DNA from: CAZUHB01 sp964620445
Lineage (GTDB): Bacteria > Planctomycetota > B15-G4 > CAYZWU01
Length of the DNA: 64,000 nucleotides
Direction of reading: 5' to 3'
NCBI GenBank assembly: GCA_964620445.1
Contig: CAZUHB010000031.1
Coordinates: 12,184-76,183, forward strand
Part shown: one piece after another, positions 17,127 through 26,479 of the stretch
Numbering within the stretch: position 1 is the stretch's first letter
How the letters are laid out: the number at the start of each line of letters is the position of its first letter
Notes under the pieces: generated by a model
What the model was told of the DNA's origin: nothing
Databases searched by the model: none
Seen by the model: only the letters and a program-made list of their open reading frames with translations
Made by a program: the position numbers and the translations under genes

Positions 17127-19058
17127 TCACTTTTCGAAAAGGCCTCGGAGGATCACCGCCGCGTCGATCCCGTCGGGCTTGCGGATCACGTGGATCTCGA
17201 AGGGCTCGCCCGCGACCGCCGCGGCCAGGGCCTTGCTGATATCACTCGTCCTGAAGATGTCGCGGCTGCCGATCCGCACGATGCGGTCTCCGACCACGAT
17301 GCCGGCGCGGGCAGCGACCGAGTCGGGCGAGACCTTCCTCACGATGACGCCGGTTCCATCGGCACTGAGTTCGGGGAATATACCGAGCCGTCGCTTGGTC
17401 TCCTTCCTCGATGACTTGCCGCCGAACAGGCCGCCGAACTTCGGCTTGACGAAATCGGGGCGCGCCGGGCTGTCAGCCGCCCGGAGCGTCACGTCGAGCG
17501 CGGTGCGCGCCACGCGCGCGGCCTTGTGCGGATCGATCGTATCGGGGTCGTCGGTGTCGCGGTGATAATCGGCGTGCATGCCGGAAAAGAAACCGACCAC
17601 CGGCACATCGAGCGGAAGGAGCGATCCCGAATCGCTCGCCATGATGAAAAAGGATGCCATCTCTTTCACGCCGAATCCATGGACGGCGGCGGCCTCTCTC
17701 GTCCACCGCGCGAGATCGTCGCTCGCGGCCAGAACTCCGATCGTGTCCGGATCGTTCCGGCTGATCATGTCGAGGTTGACGTAGGCCACGATCTTCTCCT
17801 TGGGCACGGGAGGATTCTTCGCGAAGGCGCGCGATCCCACGAGCCCCACCTCCTCGGCGCCCCACGCCGCGAGGAGGATCGATCTCTTCGGTTTGACTTC
17901 CATCGTGCTCAATGCCTCGGCGATCTCGATCACCGCCGCGGTCCCTGAAGCGTTGTCGTCGGCGCCGTTCCAGATCTTGCCCTCGCCGTCGACACCCACA
18001 TGATCGTAGTGGCCGCCCACCATGACGTACTCGTCCTTGAGCACCGGGTCGGATCCCTCGATCACACCGAGCACGTTGCTCGACCGAAGACCGCCGTCAG
18101 CCGGAACGTGAATCGAGACCGCCTCGCCCCGCTCCCCGGCGGCGATGAGCGCGTCACCGGCGAGCCGGCTCGCGCGCAAGACAGGAATCGCCAGCCGGGA
18201 GCCGCCGCCGAAGAGATCGAGACCTCCCAGATGAATCTCGAAGTCGCCATCAGCGCCGTCGAGAATCTCCCCGGGCAGCCCGGACAGATCGTCGGGACCG
18301 GCCACCATGATCTCGACCTTGGCGCCATCGAGATCGATGCCGAGCTCCTCCATGATCTTTTCCTTGATCGAATCGGGCAGATCATTCGACGTGGTGGTCT
18401 CCGTCATTTTTTCGCCGTCACCCTTGAGCCGCGTGAGGATGTCGTTCGGTCCCGCGCTGCCCATCCTCCGGAAATCGGATTTTTTGTCTCCCGGCGAAAG
18501 CCAGTCCTCTTCGGTCACGAAGCAGACGCCCGCGGCACCCTCTTCGGCGAGGGACCGGGCGATTTGCCGCGCGTCCTTTTCACTCTCGAAGCGGTAGACG
18601 AGTACGATCTTGCCTTCCACATCATCTCCACCGTCGGTCAGAAGCCCGCTCGCCGTGCCGATCGCCGAACAGCGCGCCACATCGAGAAGCGACGAGCCAT
18701 CGAGAACAGTCCTGCCGAAGGTGACCGTGGGATCCCCCGCCCTGCCGCCGCCGGGGAGATCGAAGGGAATTTCCCATTCATCGGCGACCGGTTTCATGCC
18801 GAGCGACTTGAAACAGGACGCGATGTACCGCGCCGCGAGCCTCTCGCCCAGATGGCCCGCGTCCCGGCCCTGCAAGAGGTCGGACGCCAGGTAATCGACA
18901 TGGGCCTGAATCTCACCGCCCGTAATCGTCGCCGCCGACGGCGAAATCGTCGCCGCGGACGGCGAAATCGTCGCCGCCACATCGTTCTGTGCCGAAAGAA
19001 GGGAGACAAAACAGAGAACGGTCGACACGCACATCAATGATCTTGTTGAAAACCTCAT
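17127..19058 (-). CDS. Secreted M28 metallopeptidase with PA-like insert and C-terminal PDZ domain
   Basis: A 643-residue exported peptidase with a signal peptide (LMCVSTVLCFVSLLSAQ). A protease-associated-like insert occupies about residues 95-320. The M28 catalytic domain follows, with zinc ligands in GGHYDHVG, GADDNASGT and WGAEEVGLVGS, the usual co-catalytic two-zinc set. Residues about 545-640 are a PDZ domain (VIVRKVSPDSVAARAGIVVGDRIVRI). M28 enzymes release N-terminal amino acids from peptides. Near the N-terminus two 21-bp direct repeats plus a partial third (18924-18978) encode a repeated AATISPS linker. The next gene upstream on the same strand encodes a secreted protein of unknown function. 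Confidence 0.9.
   Translation of the reverse strand: MRFSTRSLMCVSTVLCFVSLLSAQNDVAATISPSAATISPSAATITGGEIQAHVDYLASDLLQGRDAGHLGERLAARYIASCFKSLGMKPVADEWEIPFDLPGGGRAGDPTVTFGRTVLDGSSLLDVARCSAIGTASGLLTDGGDDVEGKIVLVYRFESEKDARQIARSLAEEGAAGVCFVTEEDWLSPGDKKSDFRRMGSAGPNDILTRLKGDGEKMTETTTSNDLPDSIKEKIMEELGIDLDGAKVEIMVAGPDDLSGLPGEILDGADGDFEIHLGGLDLFGGGSRLAIPVLRASRLAGDALIAAGERGEAVSIHVPADGGLRSSNVLGVIEGSDPVLKDEYVMVGGHYDHVGVDGEGKIWNGADDNASGTAAVIEIAEALSTMEVKPKRSILLAAWGAEEVGLVGSRAFAKNPPVPKEKIVAYVNLDMISRNDPDTIGVLAASDDLARWTREAAAVHGFGVKEMASFFIMASDSGSLLPLDVPVVGFFSGMHADYHRDTDDPDTIDPHKAARVARTALDVTLRAADSPARPDFVKPKFGGLFGGKSSRKETKRRLGIFPELSADGTGVIVRKVSPDSVAARAGIVVGDRIVRIGSRDIFRTSDISKALAAAVAGEPFEIHVIRKPDGIDAAVILRGLFEK
18924..18978 (-). 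repeat. 21-bp tandem repeat in the M28 peptidase N-terminus
   Basis: Two 21-bp units (18924-18944 and 18945-18965, differing at one base) and a partial third encode repeats of ATISPSA just after the signal peptide. The linker length could change by slippage without altering the frame. Confidence 0.85.
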
Positions 19059-19115
19059 CGTGGAATAACCTCTCGTCGACGATCCCTGGATGCCTCGGTT
19101 TCGTACCGGTTCGAT

Positions 19116-19973
19116 TCAGAACTCTTCGTTTTCGAGAATGGCGTGGACAGCTTCGGTGAATCCCTTGATCCGCTCTCCGGGGACCGCGCCCGAGCGTTCG
19201 AGCGAGTAGATCAGGCTCTTCCCTTCCTCGGTCGACGCCTCGGGCATGCCCATCGACGTCACCGTGCCGCCCCCCTCCATGGCCTGGCGCTTCAAGGCCG
19301 CCATCGGGTCGGTGCGCACCACCTTGAAGAGCGCGGCGTCGATCCTTTTCTCCGGGCCGACGCGGAACTCGACCTCCACGCGCAGTACCTGGGGGGACAT
19401 GAAAGCGAACTGGTCCCCACCGGCGCTCTTGATGACCTCCTTGGAAAGGGTTCCGCGAAAGAGTAACGCCTGCTTCTCATCGATCCGTTCCGTCTCGAAC
19501 TCGCCCTTCATCACCGCATCCATGAGGCGATCCGTGTTGAGAAGAGAGGCGAGATCGTTGGTGACATCGGCCGTGTCGAAGGGCTCCTCGTCGAAATTGA
19601 TCTGCGTGATCTCCCGGTCGCCGTTGGTATAGAACGCCATGCCCGGGAGAGCCTCGGCGGAAGCGACGACCAGCTCCCTCTCGGCCGTGCGCCAAACCTC
19701 GATCGCTCCCTCGAAGTCGACCATGTCCGGGCCGCCGCCGCCCATGACCATCATGGCGCCGAAGCCGCCGCTGTCATCTTCCGGCATGGAGATGGCGACC
19801 GACCCTTCGTAATGAAAGGCGCCTCCGTCGCGGAGTTTGCCGAGTGCGCCCAAGAGGACCTGCTTGTAGAGTTTCGCCACCTCGTTGGCCGCGGCTGCAT
19901 CCTCATCCTGGGCCAAGGCCGGTGCCGGCCCGAAAAGAAGTCCGATCGCGATCAAGGGGAATAAGTACTTCAT
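19116..19973 (-). CDS. Secreted protein of unknown function
   Basis: A 285-residue protein starting at the ATG at 19973, preceded by AGGAGG and followed by a signal peptide (KYLFPLIAIGLLFGPAPALA). I do not recognise the family. The mature part is a mixed alpha/beta domain with a glycine/methionine-rich turn (GGFGAMMVMGGGGPDM) near residue 75, and it lacks cysteines that would suggest disulfides. It could be an exported lipoprotein-carrier-like beta domain (motifs such as LLFRGTLSKEVI and LRVEVEFRVGPEKRID are amphipathic strands), but this is a guess. It lies 57 bp upstream of the M28 peptidase on the same strand and may be co-transcribed. Confidence 0.75.
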   Translation of the reverse strand: MKYLFPLIAIGLLFGPAPALAQDEDAAAANEVAKLYKQVLLGALGKLRDGGAFHYEGSVAISMPEDDSGGFGAMMVMGGGGPDMVDFEGAIEVWRTAERELVVASAEALPGMAFYTNGDREITQINFDEEPFDTADVTNDLASLLNTDRLMDAVMKGEFETERIDEKQALLFRGTLSKEVIKSAGGDQFAFMSPQVLRVEVEFRVGPEKRIDAALFKVVRTDPMAALKRQAMEGGGTVTSMGMPEASTEEGKSLIYSLERSGAVPGERIKGFTEAVHAILENEEF

Positions 19974-20109
19974 TCTGGTCCTCCTGCTTGCTGTGCTGGT
20001 CCGGGTCCCGGCTTGATTTCTGGATGCCCGTGATGAGGCGAGAGCGCGGTCGGATCCCGCACTCACGGCTTTTTTTACGGCGCCCCATCGAGGGGTGCCA
20101 AAACGATTC

Positions 20110-20511
20110 CTATTTATTTTTGCGGCTGGAAAGGGCAAGAAGCTTCTTGAGGTTCATGACCAGCCGCTGATCGTCGACAGGTTTGTCCATGTAGCCGTCG
20201 GGCGGCGGCACCACGCGCTGGTAGATGAGCCGCCGCAGCTCGGGGTGGCCGGTGATGATGCAGACCGGGATATGGAGGAGCTCCGGATCCTTGCGCATCT
20301 CTTCGTAGGCCTGGCTGCCGTTCTTGTTCGGCATCTGGATGTCGAGGGTGATGAGGTCGGGCTTCTCCCGGCGGGCCACTCCGAGCGCTTCCTCGCCGTC
20401 GCAGGCCTCGACCACGGTCGCGCCGTTGTCCTCGAGCACCATGCGGATGTAGTCGCGGATATCGGGTTCGTCGTCAACGACGAGGATCTTGAAATTCGAC
20501 AGGTCTTCCAC
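20110..20511 (-). CDS. Stand-alone response-regulator receiver domain
   Basis: A 133-residue CheY-like receiver with no output domain. It has the acidic pair D13/D14, phospho-acceptor D57 (LITLDIQMP), T87 in IITGHP and K110 in YMDKP, so all residues for phosphotransfer are present. No histidine kinase or phosphotransfer gene is in the window, so it is an orphan that must be phosphorylated in trans. The loop before the Lys (VVPPPDGYMDKP) is longer than in CheY. It is probably a relay or protein-protein switch in the cytoplasm. Confidence 0.9.
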   Translation of the reverse strand: MEDLSNFKILVVDDEPDIRDYIRMVLEDNGATVVEACDGEEALGVARREKPDLITLDIQMPNKNGSQAYEEMRKDPELLHIPVCIITGHPELRRLIYQRVVPPPDGYMDKPVDDQRLVMNLKKLLALSSRKNK

Positions 20512-20806
20512 GGAGAATCACTCCAAAAGGATCATTCGGAATCGAGCCCGATATATTAACCCGACCATCTCGACAGATCAATATTCAGCGGCTTTCGAAG
20601 GGATATTCGCCTCCTCCGCGGCCCGGAAAGAGGACAAGAGACTCCCGGCCAGCCGGTCCGACAGGTAAAGAAGACGCCTTTTTCTTGGGAGAATCGACAA
20701 AAGTTGATATACTGGTGGCGATTACAATGCCCATGGAATGCCTGATTCGTGAAATCAACGAAATTCGCACCCGGACTGCACACGCCAATGTGCGCAAGGA
20801 GGTCAC

Positions 20807-23344
20807 ATGAAACGCTATTCGATGATCTTGTCCCTGATCGTGTTTCTCGGAGTTCTCGCCCAGGCTGGTGACGAGACAATTCCCCTGCCGGCGTCGATCC
20901 GGATCCTCGACATTTCCGAAAGCGGCGTGGCGCGCGAGACGCTCTTCGGCGCATTCAGCGTGCTCGACGATCTGGGCGATTTTCTCGTGGCGCGCCCCGA
21001 GTCGACCGATCCGGGCCGCATCGTAAAGCTGGATCTCTCCTCGCGGGTCGTGACCGTCCCGCCCCGTTCGGGCTCCGTCTACATCGCCTCGTTGCGCGCA
21101 AACAGCCTCGACGGGATGGCGGCGGCGGGAACGGTGCTCTATGCGCAGGGCGACATCGCTCTCGTGGCCACGGCAACGCCCGAAAAGCTGGAGGGCCATG
21201 TGCCCCACTACGGACTCGAGGAGGGCTATCGGCCCCTGAGCCTCACCGTCGTCAAACCGGCGCCCCTCTTCAGAGCCCCTGTTGAACCGGCGGGCGGCCG
21301 CGCCGTCGATCCGCGGATCGCGGCCATGGTTTCGCAAGTGAGCGCCACCAACATTCAGAACACCGTTCAAGATATGCAGGACATGGGCGAACGATTCGCC
21401 AACCAGGGCGCTTTCACGGCTGAGACCTATCTCGTCAACGCCTTCAACGCGATCGGCGGGCTCAATGTTTCGACCCACCACTTCTCGAGCTCCTACTCGG
21501 ACAACGTGATCGCCGAGCTGCCCGGCATCGTCGACCCTGACGTGATCTACGTGATCGGCGGCCACTACGATTCCACGTCGTACTCCGGGCAGGCGCCGGG
21601 CGCCGACGACAATGCCTCGGGAACGGCCGGCGTGGTCGAGATCGCCCGCGTTCTGAGCCAGTACCAGTTCAAGTACACGATCCGCTTCTGCGCCTTCGGC
21701 GCCGAGGAGCTCGGCCTCATCGGCAGCGACGCCTACTGCGACGATCTCGTGGCGTGGGGCGACAACGTGGACGCCATGATCAACCTCGACATGACCTGCT
21801 ACCGCTACGGCAGCGAGCCGCGCGATGTCGATTTCATCACCAATTACTCGTCGAGCTCGCTGAACAGTTTCTGCATCGGCGTGTTCAACGCCTACGTCCC
21901 CGCCCTCGGAACCGGCCAGGGGAGTCTTTCGGGCGGCACGTCCGACCACCAGTCCTTCACCCAGCATGGGTTTTCGGCCTGCTTCCCTTTCGAGGACAGG
22001 AGTAACTACTCCCCCTACATCCACACGTCGAACGACGTGATCGGCACTTCGGCCAACGACTTCACGCTCGGCCGGTGGATCACGCAGGGTGCGCTCGCCT
22101 CGCTCGCGGAACTGGCCGCGCCTGTCGATCTCGACATCGCCCACACCGTTCTGGCCGACACGACCGACGTGGCCGGCCCATACAGGGTCGACGCGGACGT
22201 GAGCTCCCTCATCGGCACGAACGTGGTCTCGGTCACCCTCTATTACGACGTGGGCGGCGGATTCCTGTCGCGGCAGATGGTGCCCTCCGGTACCGCCGAC
22301 GGATATGTCTCGTCGATCCCCGGCCTCTTCGGATCGGGCACGGTCAAGTATTACATCGAGGCTGTCGACGACCAGGGTTACACCGAGCAGGCCCCCGCCG
22401 GAATGGGGCCCGGTTACTATCAGTTCTTCGTCGGTGATTTCAACAGCATCTGGTCCGATGATTTCGAGATCAGCGACAACGGCTGGACCCACGGCGGCAC
22501 CGGTCAGGACGACTGGATGCGCGACGTGCCCACCGGCAATGGCGGGTACGATCCGGCCGACGCCTACTCGGGCGCCAAGATCTGGGGCAACGACCTCGGA
22601 CCGTCGGGCTACAACGGAAACTACTCCACGAACGTGAACAACTGGCTCGAATCCCCGGCCATCGACTGCTCGGGTCAGACCGGTGTCTACCTCCGTTACC
22701 GCCGCTGGCTCACCGTCGAGGCGGGCCAGTACGACCAGACCAGGATCCAGGTCAACGGGAACACGGTCTGGCAGAACGACTACAGCACCGACCATATCGA
22801 CACCGACTGGGAACTGCACGAGATCGACATCTCGGCCTACGCCGACAACAATCCGAGCGTGAAGATCAAGTTCACCCTCACCACTGACGGCGGTGTCGAG
22901 TACGGCGGCTGGAACATCGACGATCTCAAGGTGGGCATGCCCGGTTCCGGATTCGTGCCCGACCTCTATCCGGAAGAAATCTACTTTCACGCCGCAACGG
23001 GCGGCTCGGTCGATTTCAACCTCAACGGCGATCCGAGTCAGTCCGGACGCTGGTACATGCTTGCCCTCTCGGCGAGCGGCACCACACCGGGCACGCAGGT
23101 CGGCAATGTCACGATCCCGCTCAACCAGGATCAGTACACGGACCTGGTGCTCCAGTGGTTCAACAAACCGGTCTTCGCCAACTTCGTGGGAACACTGAAC
23201 GGCGCGGGCGACGCGATGGCGACCTTCAATCCGCCGGTGATCACCGATCCGACGCTGATCGGCGCGCCGCTGCATTTTGCGTGGTTCACGATCCTGCCGG
23301 TGGATTATGCTTCGGTTGCGGTGGAGGTTTTGATTGTGCCCTAG
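20807..23344 (+). CDS. Secreted M28 aminopeptidase with C-terminal jelly-roll and exported-protein module
   Basis: An 845-residue exported protein with a signal peptide (KRYSMILSLIVFLGVLAQA) and an ideal ribosome-binding site (AAGGAGG). The propeptide-like region is followed by the M28 catalytic domain at about residues 205-440, with GGHYDST, GADDNASGT and FGAEELGLIGS zinc-site motifs. Residues about 440-540 form an Ig-like domain. Residues about 545-710 resemble the MAM/jelly-roll domain attached to many secreted proteases (WSDDFEISDNGW, GGWNIDDLKVG). The last 128 residues (22958-23341) are a module also present at the end of the FG-GAP gene at 58817. Probably an extracellular leucyl-type aminopeptidase. 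Confidence 0.9.
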   Translation: MKRYSMILSLIVFLGVLAQAGDETIPLPASIRILDISESGVARETLFGAFSVLDDLGDFLVARPESTDPGRIVKLDLSSRVVTVPPRSGSVYIASLRANSLDGMAAAGTVLYAQGDIALVATATPEKLEGHVPHYGLEEGYRPLSLTVVKPAPLFRAPVEPAGGRAVDPRIAAMVSQVSATNIQNTVQDMQDMGERFANQGAFTAETYLVNAFNAIGGLNVSTHHFSSSYSDNVIAELPGIVDPDVIYVIGGHYDSTSYSGQAPGADDNASGTAGVVEIARVLSQYQFKYTIRFCAFGAEELGLIGSDAYCDDLVAWGDNVDAMINLDMTCYRYGSEPRDVDFITNYSSSSLNSFCIGVFNAYVPALGTGQGSLSGGTSDHQSFTQHGFSACFPFEDRSNYSPYIHTSNDVIGTSANDFTLGRWITQGALASLAELAAPVDLDIAHTVLADTTDVAGPYRVDADVSSLIGTNVVSVTLYYDVGGGFLSRQMVPSGTADGYVSSIPGLFGSGTVKYYIEAVDDQGYTEQAPAGMGPGYYQFFVGDFNSIWSDDFEISDNGWTHGGTGQDDWMRDVPTGNGGYDPADAYSGAKIWGNDLGPSGYNGNYSTNVNNWLESPAIDCSGQTGVYLRYRRWLTVEAGQYDQTRIQVNGNTVWQNDYSTDHIDTDWELHEIDISAYADNNPSVKIKFTLTTDGGVEYGGWNIDDLKVGMPGSGFVPDLYPEEIYFHAATGGSVDFNLNGDPSQSGRWYMLALSASGTTPGTQVGNVTIPLNQDQYTDLVLQWFNKPVFANFVGTLNGAGDAMATFNPPVITDPTLIGAPLHFAWFTILPVDYASVAVEVLIVP

Positions 23345-23377
23345 ACAGACCGCCTGACTGACAGAATGCTCTCTTAT

Positions 23378-23420
23378 CCGGGCGGAATCGGTGAAGGAAC
23401 CGGTTCCGCCCGGTTTCTTT
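23378..23420 (+). terminator. Rho-independent terminator after the M28 aminopeptidase
   Basis: A 14-bp GC-rich stem (23378-23391 with 23400-23413, one T-G wobble) and an 8-base loop are followed by TTTCTTT, 34 bp after the stop codon. Confidence 0.85.
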
Positions 23421-23451
23421 CCCGCCTCGCGCCCCACCGGGCAGCCGGAAA

Positions 23452-24081
23452 CTAATCATCCTCCTTCGGCGGAGAGATCAGTCTCTTTGCGAGTTTCAGA
23501 AGGGACGAGTTGATCTTGATCTTCGCCCGCCGCGCCTCCACGAGATTGATTTCGAAACGGATACGGTTCTTGTCCTTCAGCAGGCTGATGATTCCGCCGC
23601 TGTCGATGAATCCCGAAACCTCGCCGATGGTGAGCGCATTCGGGCTCTTCAATCGCTTCAGCACGGCTTTCACGACGAGAGGCTTCTTCTGGGAACGCGA
23701 GGGGCGCGGGACGAAGAGCACGTCGTAGACGACGGGACCCAGTTTCTTCGTGCCGAGAAGGTCTTTTTCGGACAGCTTCCGGACGGTGATCTTCCGGCCC
23801 TTCACCGTCTGGCCCTGAAGCACCTGCATCGCTTTGAAGGCCTGGTCCGCCCCGGCGCACACGCCGATGACGAGCCCTCGAGGTGGAGGCTCCTTGCCTT
23901 TCGAATCGCCGCCATCCTTGTCCTTCTCGGCGGCCGGAAAGCTGACGAACTTGAGAAGCTTGAAAATCACCGCCGACTTGAGCTTGTACTCGTGGTTCAG
24001 ACCGTCCTCGGCACGGACCATGACCGCCATGGTCATGCCGAGTAGCAGAACGAGAATGGTTTTTCTTGTCCTTCCGGTCAT
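23452..24081 (-). CDS. YfiR-family periplasmic protein (DUF4154)
   Basis: A 209-residue exported protein with a signal peptide (TILVLLLGMTMAVMVRA). It shows the YfiR/DUF4154 pattern: EYKLKSAVIFKLLKFVSFP near the N-terminus, a central VIGVCAGADQAFKAM strand-helix, and the C-terminal signature SGGIISLLKDKNRIRFEINLVEA followed by SSLLKLAKR. YfiR proteins sit in the periplasm and in Pseudomonas hold back the diguanylate cyclase YfiN. Here the gene follows a TonB-dependent receptor by 31 bp on the same strand, a pairing seen in many genomes, but no cyclase or kinase gene is nearby. Confidence 0.85.
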   Translation of the reverse strand: MTGRTRKTILVLLLGMTMAVMVRAEDGLNHEYKLKSAVIFKLLKFVSFPAAEKDKDGGDSKGKEPPPRGLVIGVCAGADQAFKAMQVLQGQTVKGRKITVRKLSEKDLLGTKKLGPVVYDVLFVPRPSRSQKKPLVVKAVLKRLKSPNALTIGEVSGFIDSGGIISLLKDKNRIRFEINLVEARRAKIKINSSLLKLAKRLISPPKEDD

Positions 24082-24112
24082 CGGATCGCCGATTCCCTCC
24101 CCGAACCTTCGA

Positions 24113-26239
24113 TCAGAATCTGTACTGAAGTGTCACTGAATAGGACGGAGCCGTCGAACGGGAATCGCCGTTCGGATCGAATCCATACAGGCGGTTATTG
24201 ACGTCCTCGTCGAAGAAGCCGAGCAAGTCGTGCCCGTCGAGGCGCAAGAGACAATCCTCGCTCCACTCGTACTCGGCACCGAGATTCAAGAAGAAGGACG
24301 CCTTGAACTGGTCGCGATCGGCGCGCGGCCAGCCGAATTGCTCCTGCCACTCCATGTAGTCCACGAAACCGGGCCATCCCCAGTAGGTACGAACGCTTCC
24401 GTCCACACGCATCTCGTCGGTCAATTCCTGCCGCACGGTGAGCTTGGTCTGGTGGTTGCTCCAGTTCATCATATCGTCACCGAAACCGTAAGGCGCAGCC
24501 GTCAGGATGTCGGAGCTCGTCCGATCGCGGCGGTAGTCGAGCATCTTGGTGTAGGCGTGCGAAAAGATGAAGCGCGTGTTCTCGGTACCGTAGTTCGCCT
24601 CGACCTCGGCGCCCCAGCTCTTCATCTTGCCCAGGCGCGAACAGTAGGCCAGGTTGAAGTTGTAACCGGTGACCTCGTGAATGTGGTAGAAGACCGAGCT
24701 CGCCAGCCAGAGATGCTTGGTCTGCTGCCGTTCATAACGCAGCTCGTAGGCGTTGAGTTTATCCGGATCGGAGTCCGTGCCCTGCACCATGCGGGTGATC
24801 TTCATGTCGGCAGCCAGGTTCGTGCGCACCGCGCGCGAGTAGATCAGCTTGAAGGTGTCGTCGTCGGACGGCGTGTAGACCAGAGTGGCGCGCGGAGAGT
24901 ACATGTTTGGCGTGTAAGGGTGGTGGTCGAAGCGGCCGCCGAGAAAGGTGGTCCACTCGTCGCTCATCTTCCACTGGTATTCGGCCAGTCCGGAGTAGAG
25001 CGTCGTCGACCAGCGCGGCATGTCCTCGATCCCCTGGAAGGTGAAGAAGAGCTCCCGCGGATCCTTTCCCGGATAACCGGGACTCTTCAGGCCGAACTGT
25101 TCATAGGACATCTCGCCCCCGAAGGCGAGGCTGTGGTTGTCGTTCGGTGTCCATTGCGCGAGCATGCGGCCCGTATACTCGTCCTCGCGGTGGCTGTAGA
25201 CGCTGTTGAAGTAGGACTTCTCGTTGTCGAAGATGTCGTAGCTCAGGCGGTAGTCGATCGAGAAGGTGTCGGCCAGCTCCTGGACATAGCTCGTGCTGAC
25301 GGTGAACTGCTGGTAGCCCTGGGCCTGGTAACGGTACCACGTGGGCATCCACGGAAGCGAGGCGGTGTACTCGCCGCCGCGCGTGTAGCGCACCCAGGCT
25401 TCGAAGTTGCCGTCCGTGTACTGGGCGTGGAGCTTGCTCTTGGGCATGTTGCGGTAGCCCTGGTTATTGCGCGGCTGGTGGGAGTCCAGGGGCCATCCGG
25501 CTGATCGCATGATGCTGTCCCAGGCATAGTCCATCTGGGATTCGCCCTCGTCCGAGCCGAGGTACTTGGACACGCCGGCATAGAGAAAGTAGCCCGAATC
25601 GTCGCTCAGCTTCTTGCCGTGCTTGAACTCGCCCGTGTAGAACTCCTCGATGCCGCCCACGCGGCCCGTGACTTGCGTTCCCTCGAAGGTGAGCGCGCTC
25701 TCGGTCACGATATTGATCACCATGGCGAGACCGCCCGGACCGTAGAGCGCGGATCCCGGCCCTCGGATCACGTCCACGTGGTGAATGTCCGACATCGCGG
25801 GCAGATCGCGCTCGCTCAAGGCGCCGAAGCGCGTGTGCTCGTTCATCACCCGGCCGTTGACGAGAATGAGATACTTGTCGTCGCGGTCCGAGTTGATCCC
25901 GCGCAGTCCGCTCTTGCGGGTCTCCCAGTACTCGTTCATCCGCTGGAAGTTGGGGATGTAGATGTCGAGCAGCTCATCGAGGTCGCGCGCGCCCGATCGG
26001 CGGATATCCTCCTGCGTGAGTGTCGTGACCGTCGATGGATTATGGCGGCGCGAAGAGCCGGTGAGCGATCCCGACACATCCACCGGCATGTCCATCAGCT
26101 CTTCGAGCGACATGTTGAGCAGTTCATCGGTGTCGTACCCGTCACCGTTCTGGGCAGAGACTTCCCCGCTACAGAACAGGAACAGGGCGCTGGAAACAAC
26201 GGCAATCAACAAACAATTGTTTCGTTCCTGAATTACCAT
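24113..26239 (-). CDS. TonB-dependent outer-membrane receptor
   Basis: A 708-residue outer-membrane transporter. The ATG at 26239 gives a signal peptide (CLLIAVVSSALFLFCSGEVSAQ) and has GAGAGG upstream; the longer frame lacks one. Residues about 30-190 form the plug domain (MSLEELMDMPVDVSG as TonB-box region, TVTTLTQEDIRRSGARDLDELL, GPGSALYGPGG). The rest is a 22-strand barrel with alternating aromatic strands, ending in YSVTLQYRF with the C-terminal Phe that outer-membrane assembly recognises. It imports a scarce ligand using TonB energy. The substrate is unclear; the linked YfiR-like gene is typical of receptors with a signalling role. A 240-bp gap separates it from the FKBP gene. Confidence 0.92.
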   Translation of the reverse strand: MVIQERNNCLLIAVVSSALFLFCSGEVSAQNGDGYDTDELLNMSLEELMDMPVDVSGSLTGSSRRHNPSTVTTLTQEDIRRSGARDLDELLDIYIPNFQRMNEYWETRKSGLRGINSDRDDKYLILVNGRVMNEHTRFGALSERDLPAMSDIHHVDVIRGPGSALYGPGGLAMVINIVTESALTFEGTQVTGRVGGIEEFYTGEFKHGKKLSDDSGYFLYAGVSKYLGSDEGESQMDYAWDSIMRSAGWPLDSHQPRNNQGYRNMPKSKLHAQYTDGNFEAWVRYTRGGEYTASLPWMPTWYRYQAQGYQQFTVSTSYVQELADTFSIDYRLSYDIFDNEKSYFNSVYSHREDEYTGRMLAQWTPNDNHSLAFGGEMSYEQFGLKSPGYPGKDPRELFFTFQGIEDMPRWSTTLYSGLAEYQWKMSDEWTTFLGGRFDHHPYTPNMYSPRATLVYTPSDDDTFKLIYSRAVRTNLAADMKITRMVQGTDSDPDKLNAYELRYERQQTKHLWLASSVFYHIHEVTGYNFNLAYCSRLGKMKSWGAEVEANYGTENTRFIFSHAYTKMLDYRRDRTSSDILTAAPYGFGDDMMNWSNHQTKLTVRQELTDEMRVDGSVRTYWGWPGFVDYMEWQEQFGWPRADRDQFKASFFLNLGAEYEWSEDCLLRLDGHDLLGFFDEDVNNRLYGFDPNGDSRSTAPSYSVTLQYRF

Positions 26240-26479
26240 GATCTGGTCCTCTCGAATTCGGTTTTTGAAACCCTTCGAACACCATTTCGAATCGTTCTTG
26301 TAGAACAGCACGAGCAAAGGAGGCCGGTCGGATTGTCCGAAAAGCACTGACAGCACGATGGACAATCGCCCGGCCAAACCTGAAGTTGGCGCAGGTTCCT
26401 TTGCCGTTCAGAGACAAATAAGATCTTATGTGTTATCGACTTATGGGATGAGAATATTGAGGGCCCGGACGATGGGAGT

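Noticed and set aside
20585..23437. A 950-codon open frame on the minus strand opposite the M28 aminopeptidase gene
   Set aside because: It is antisense to a well-supported gene, its protein is rich in Arg/Val/Asp-type high-GC shadow sequence with no domains, and it lacks a ribosome-binding site.
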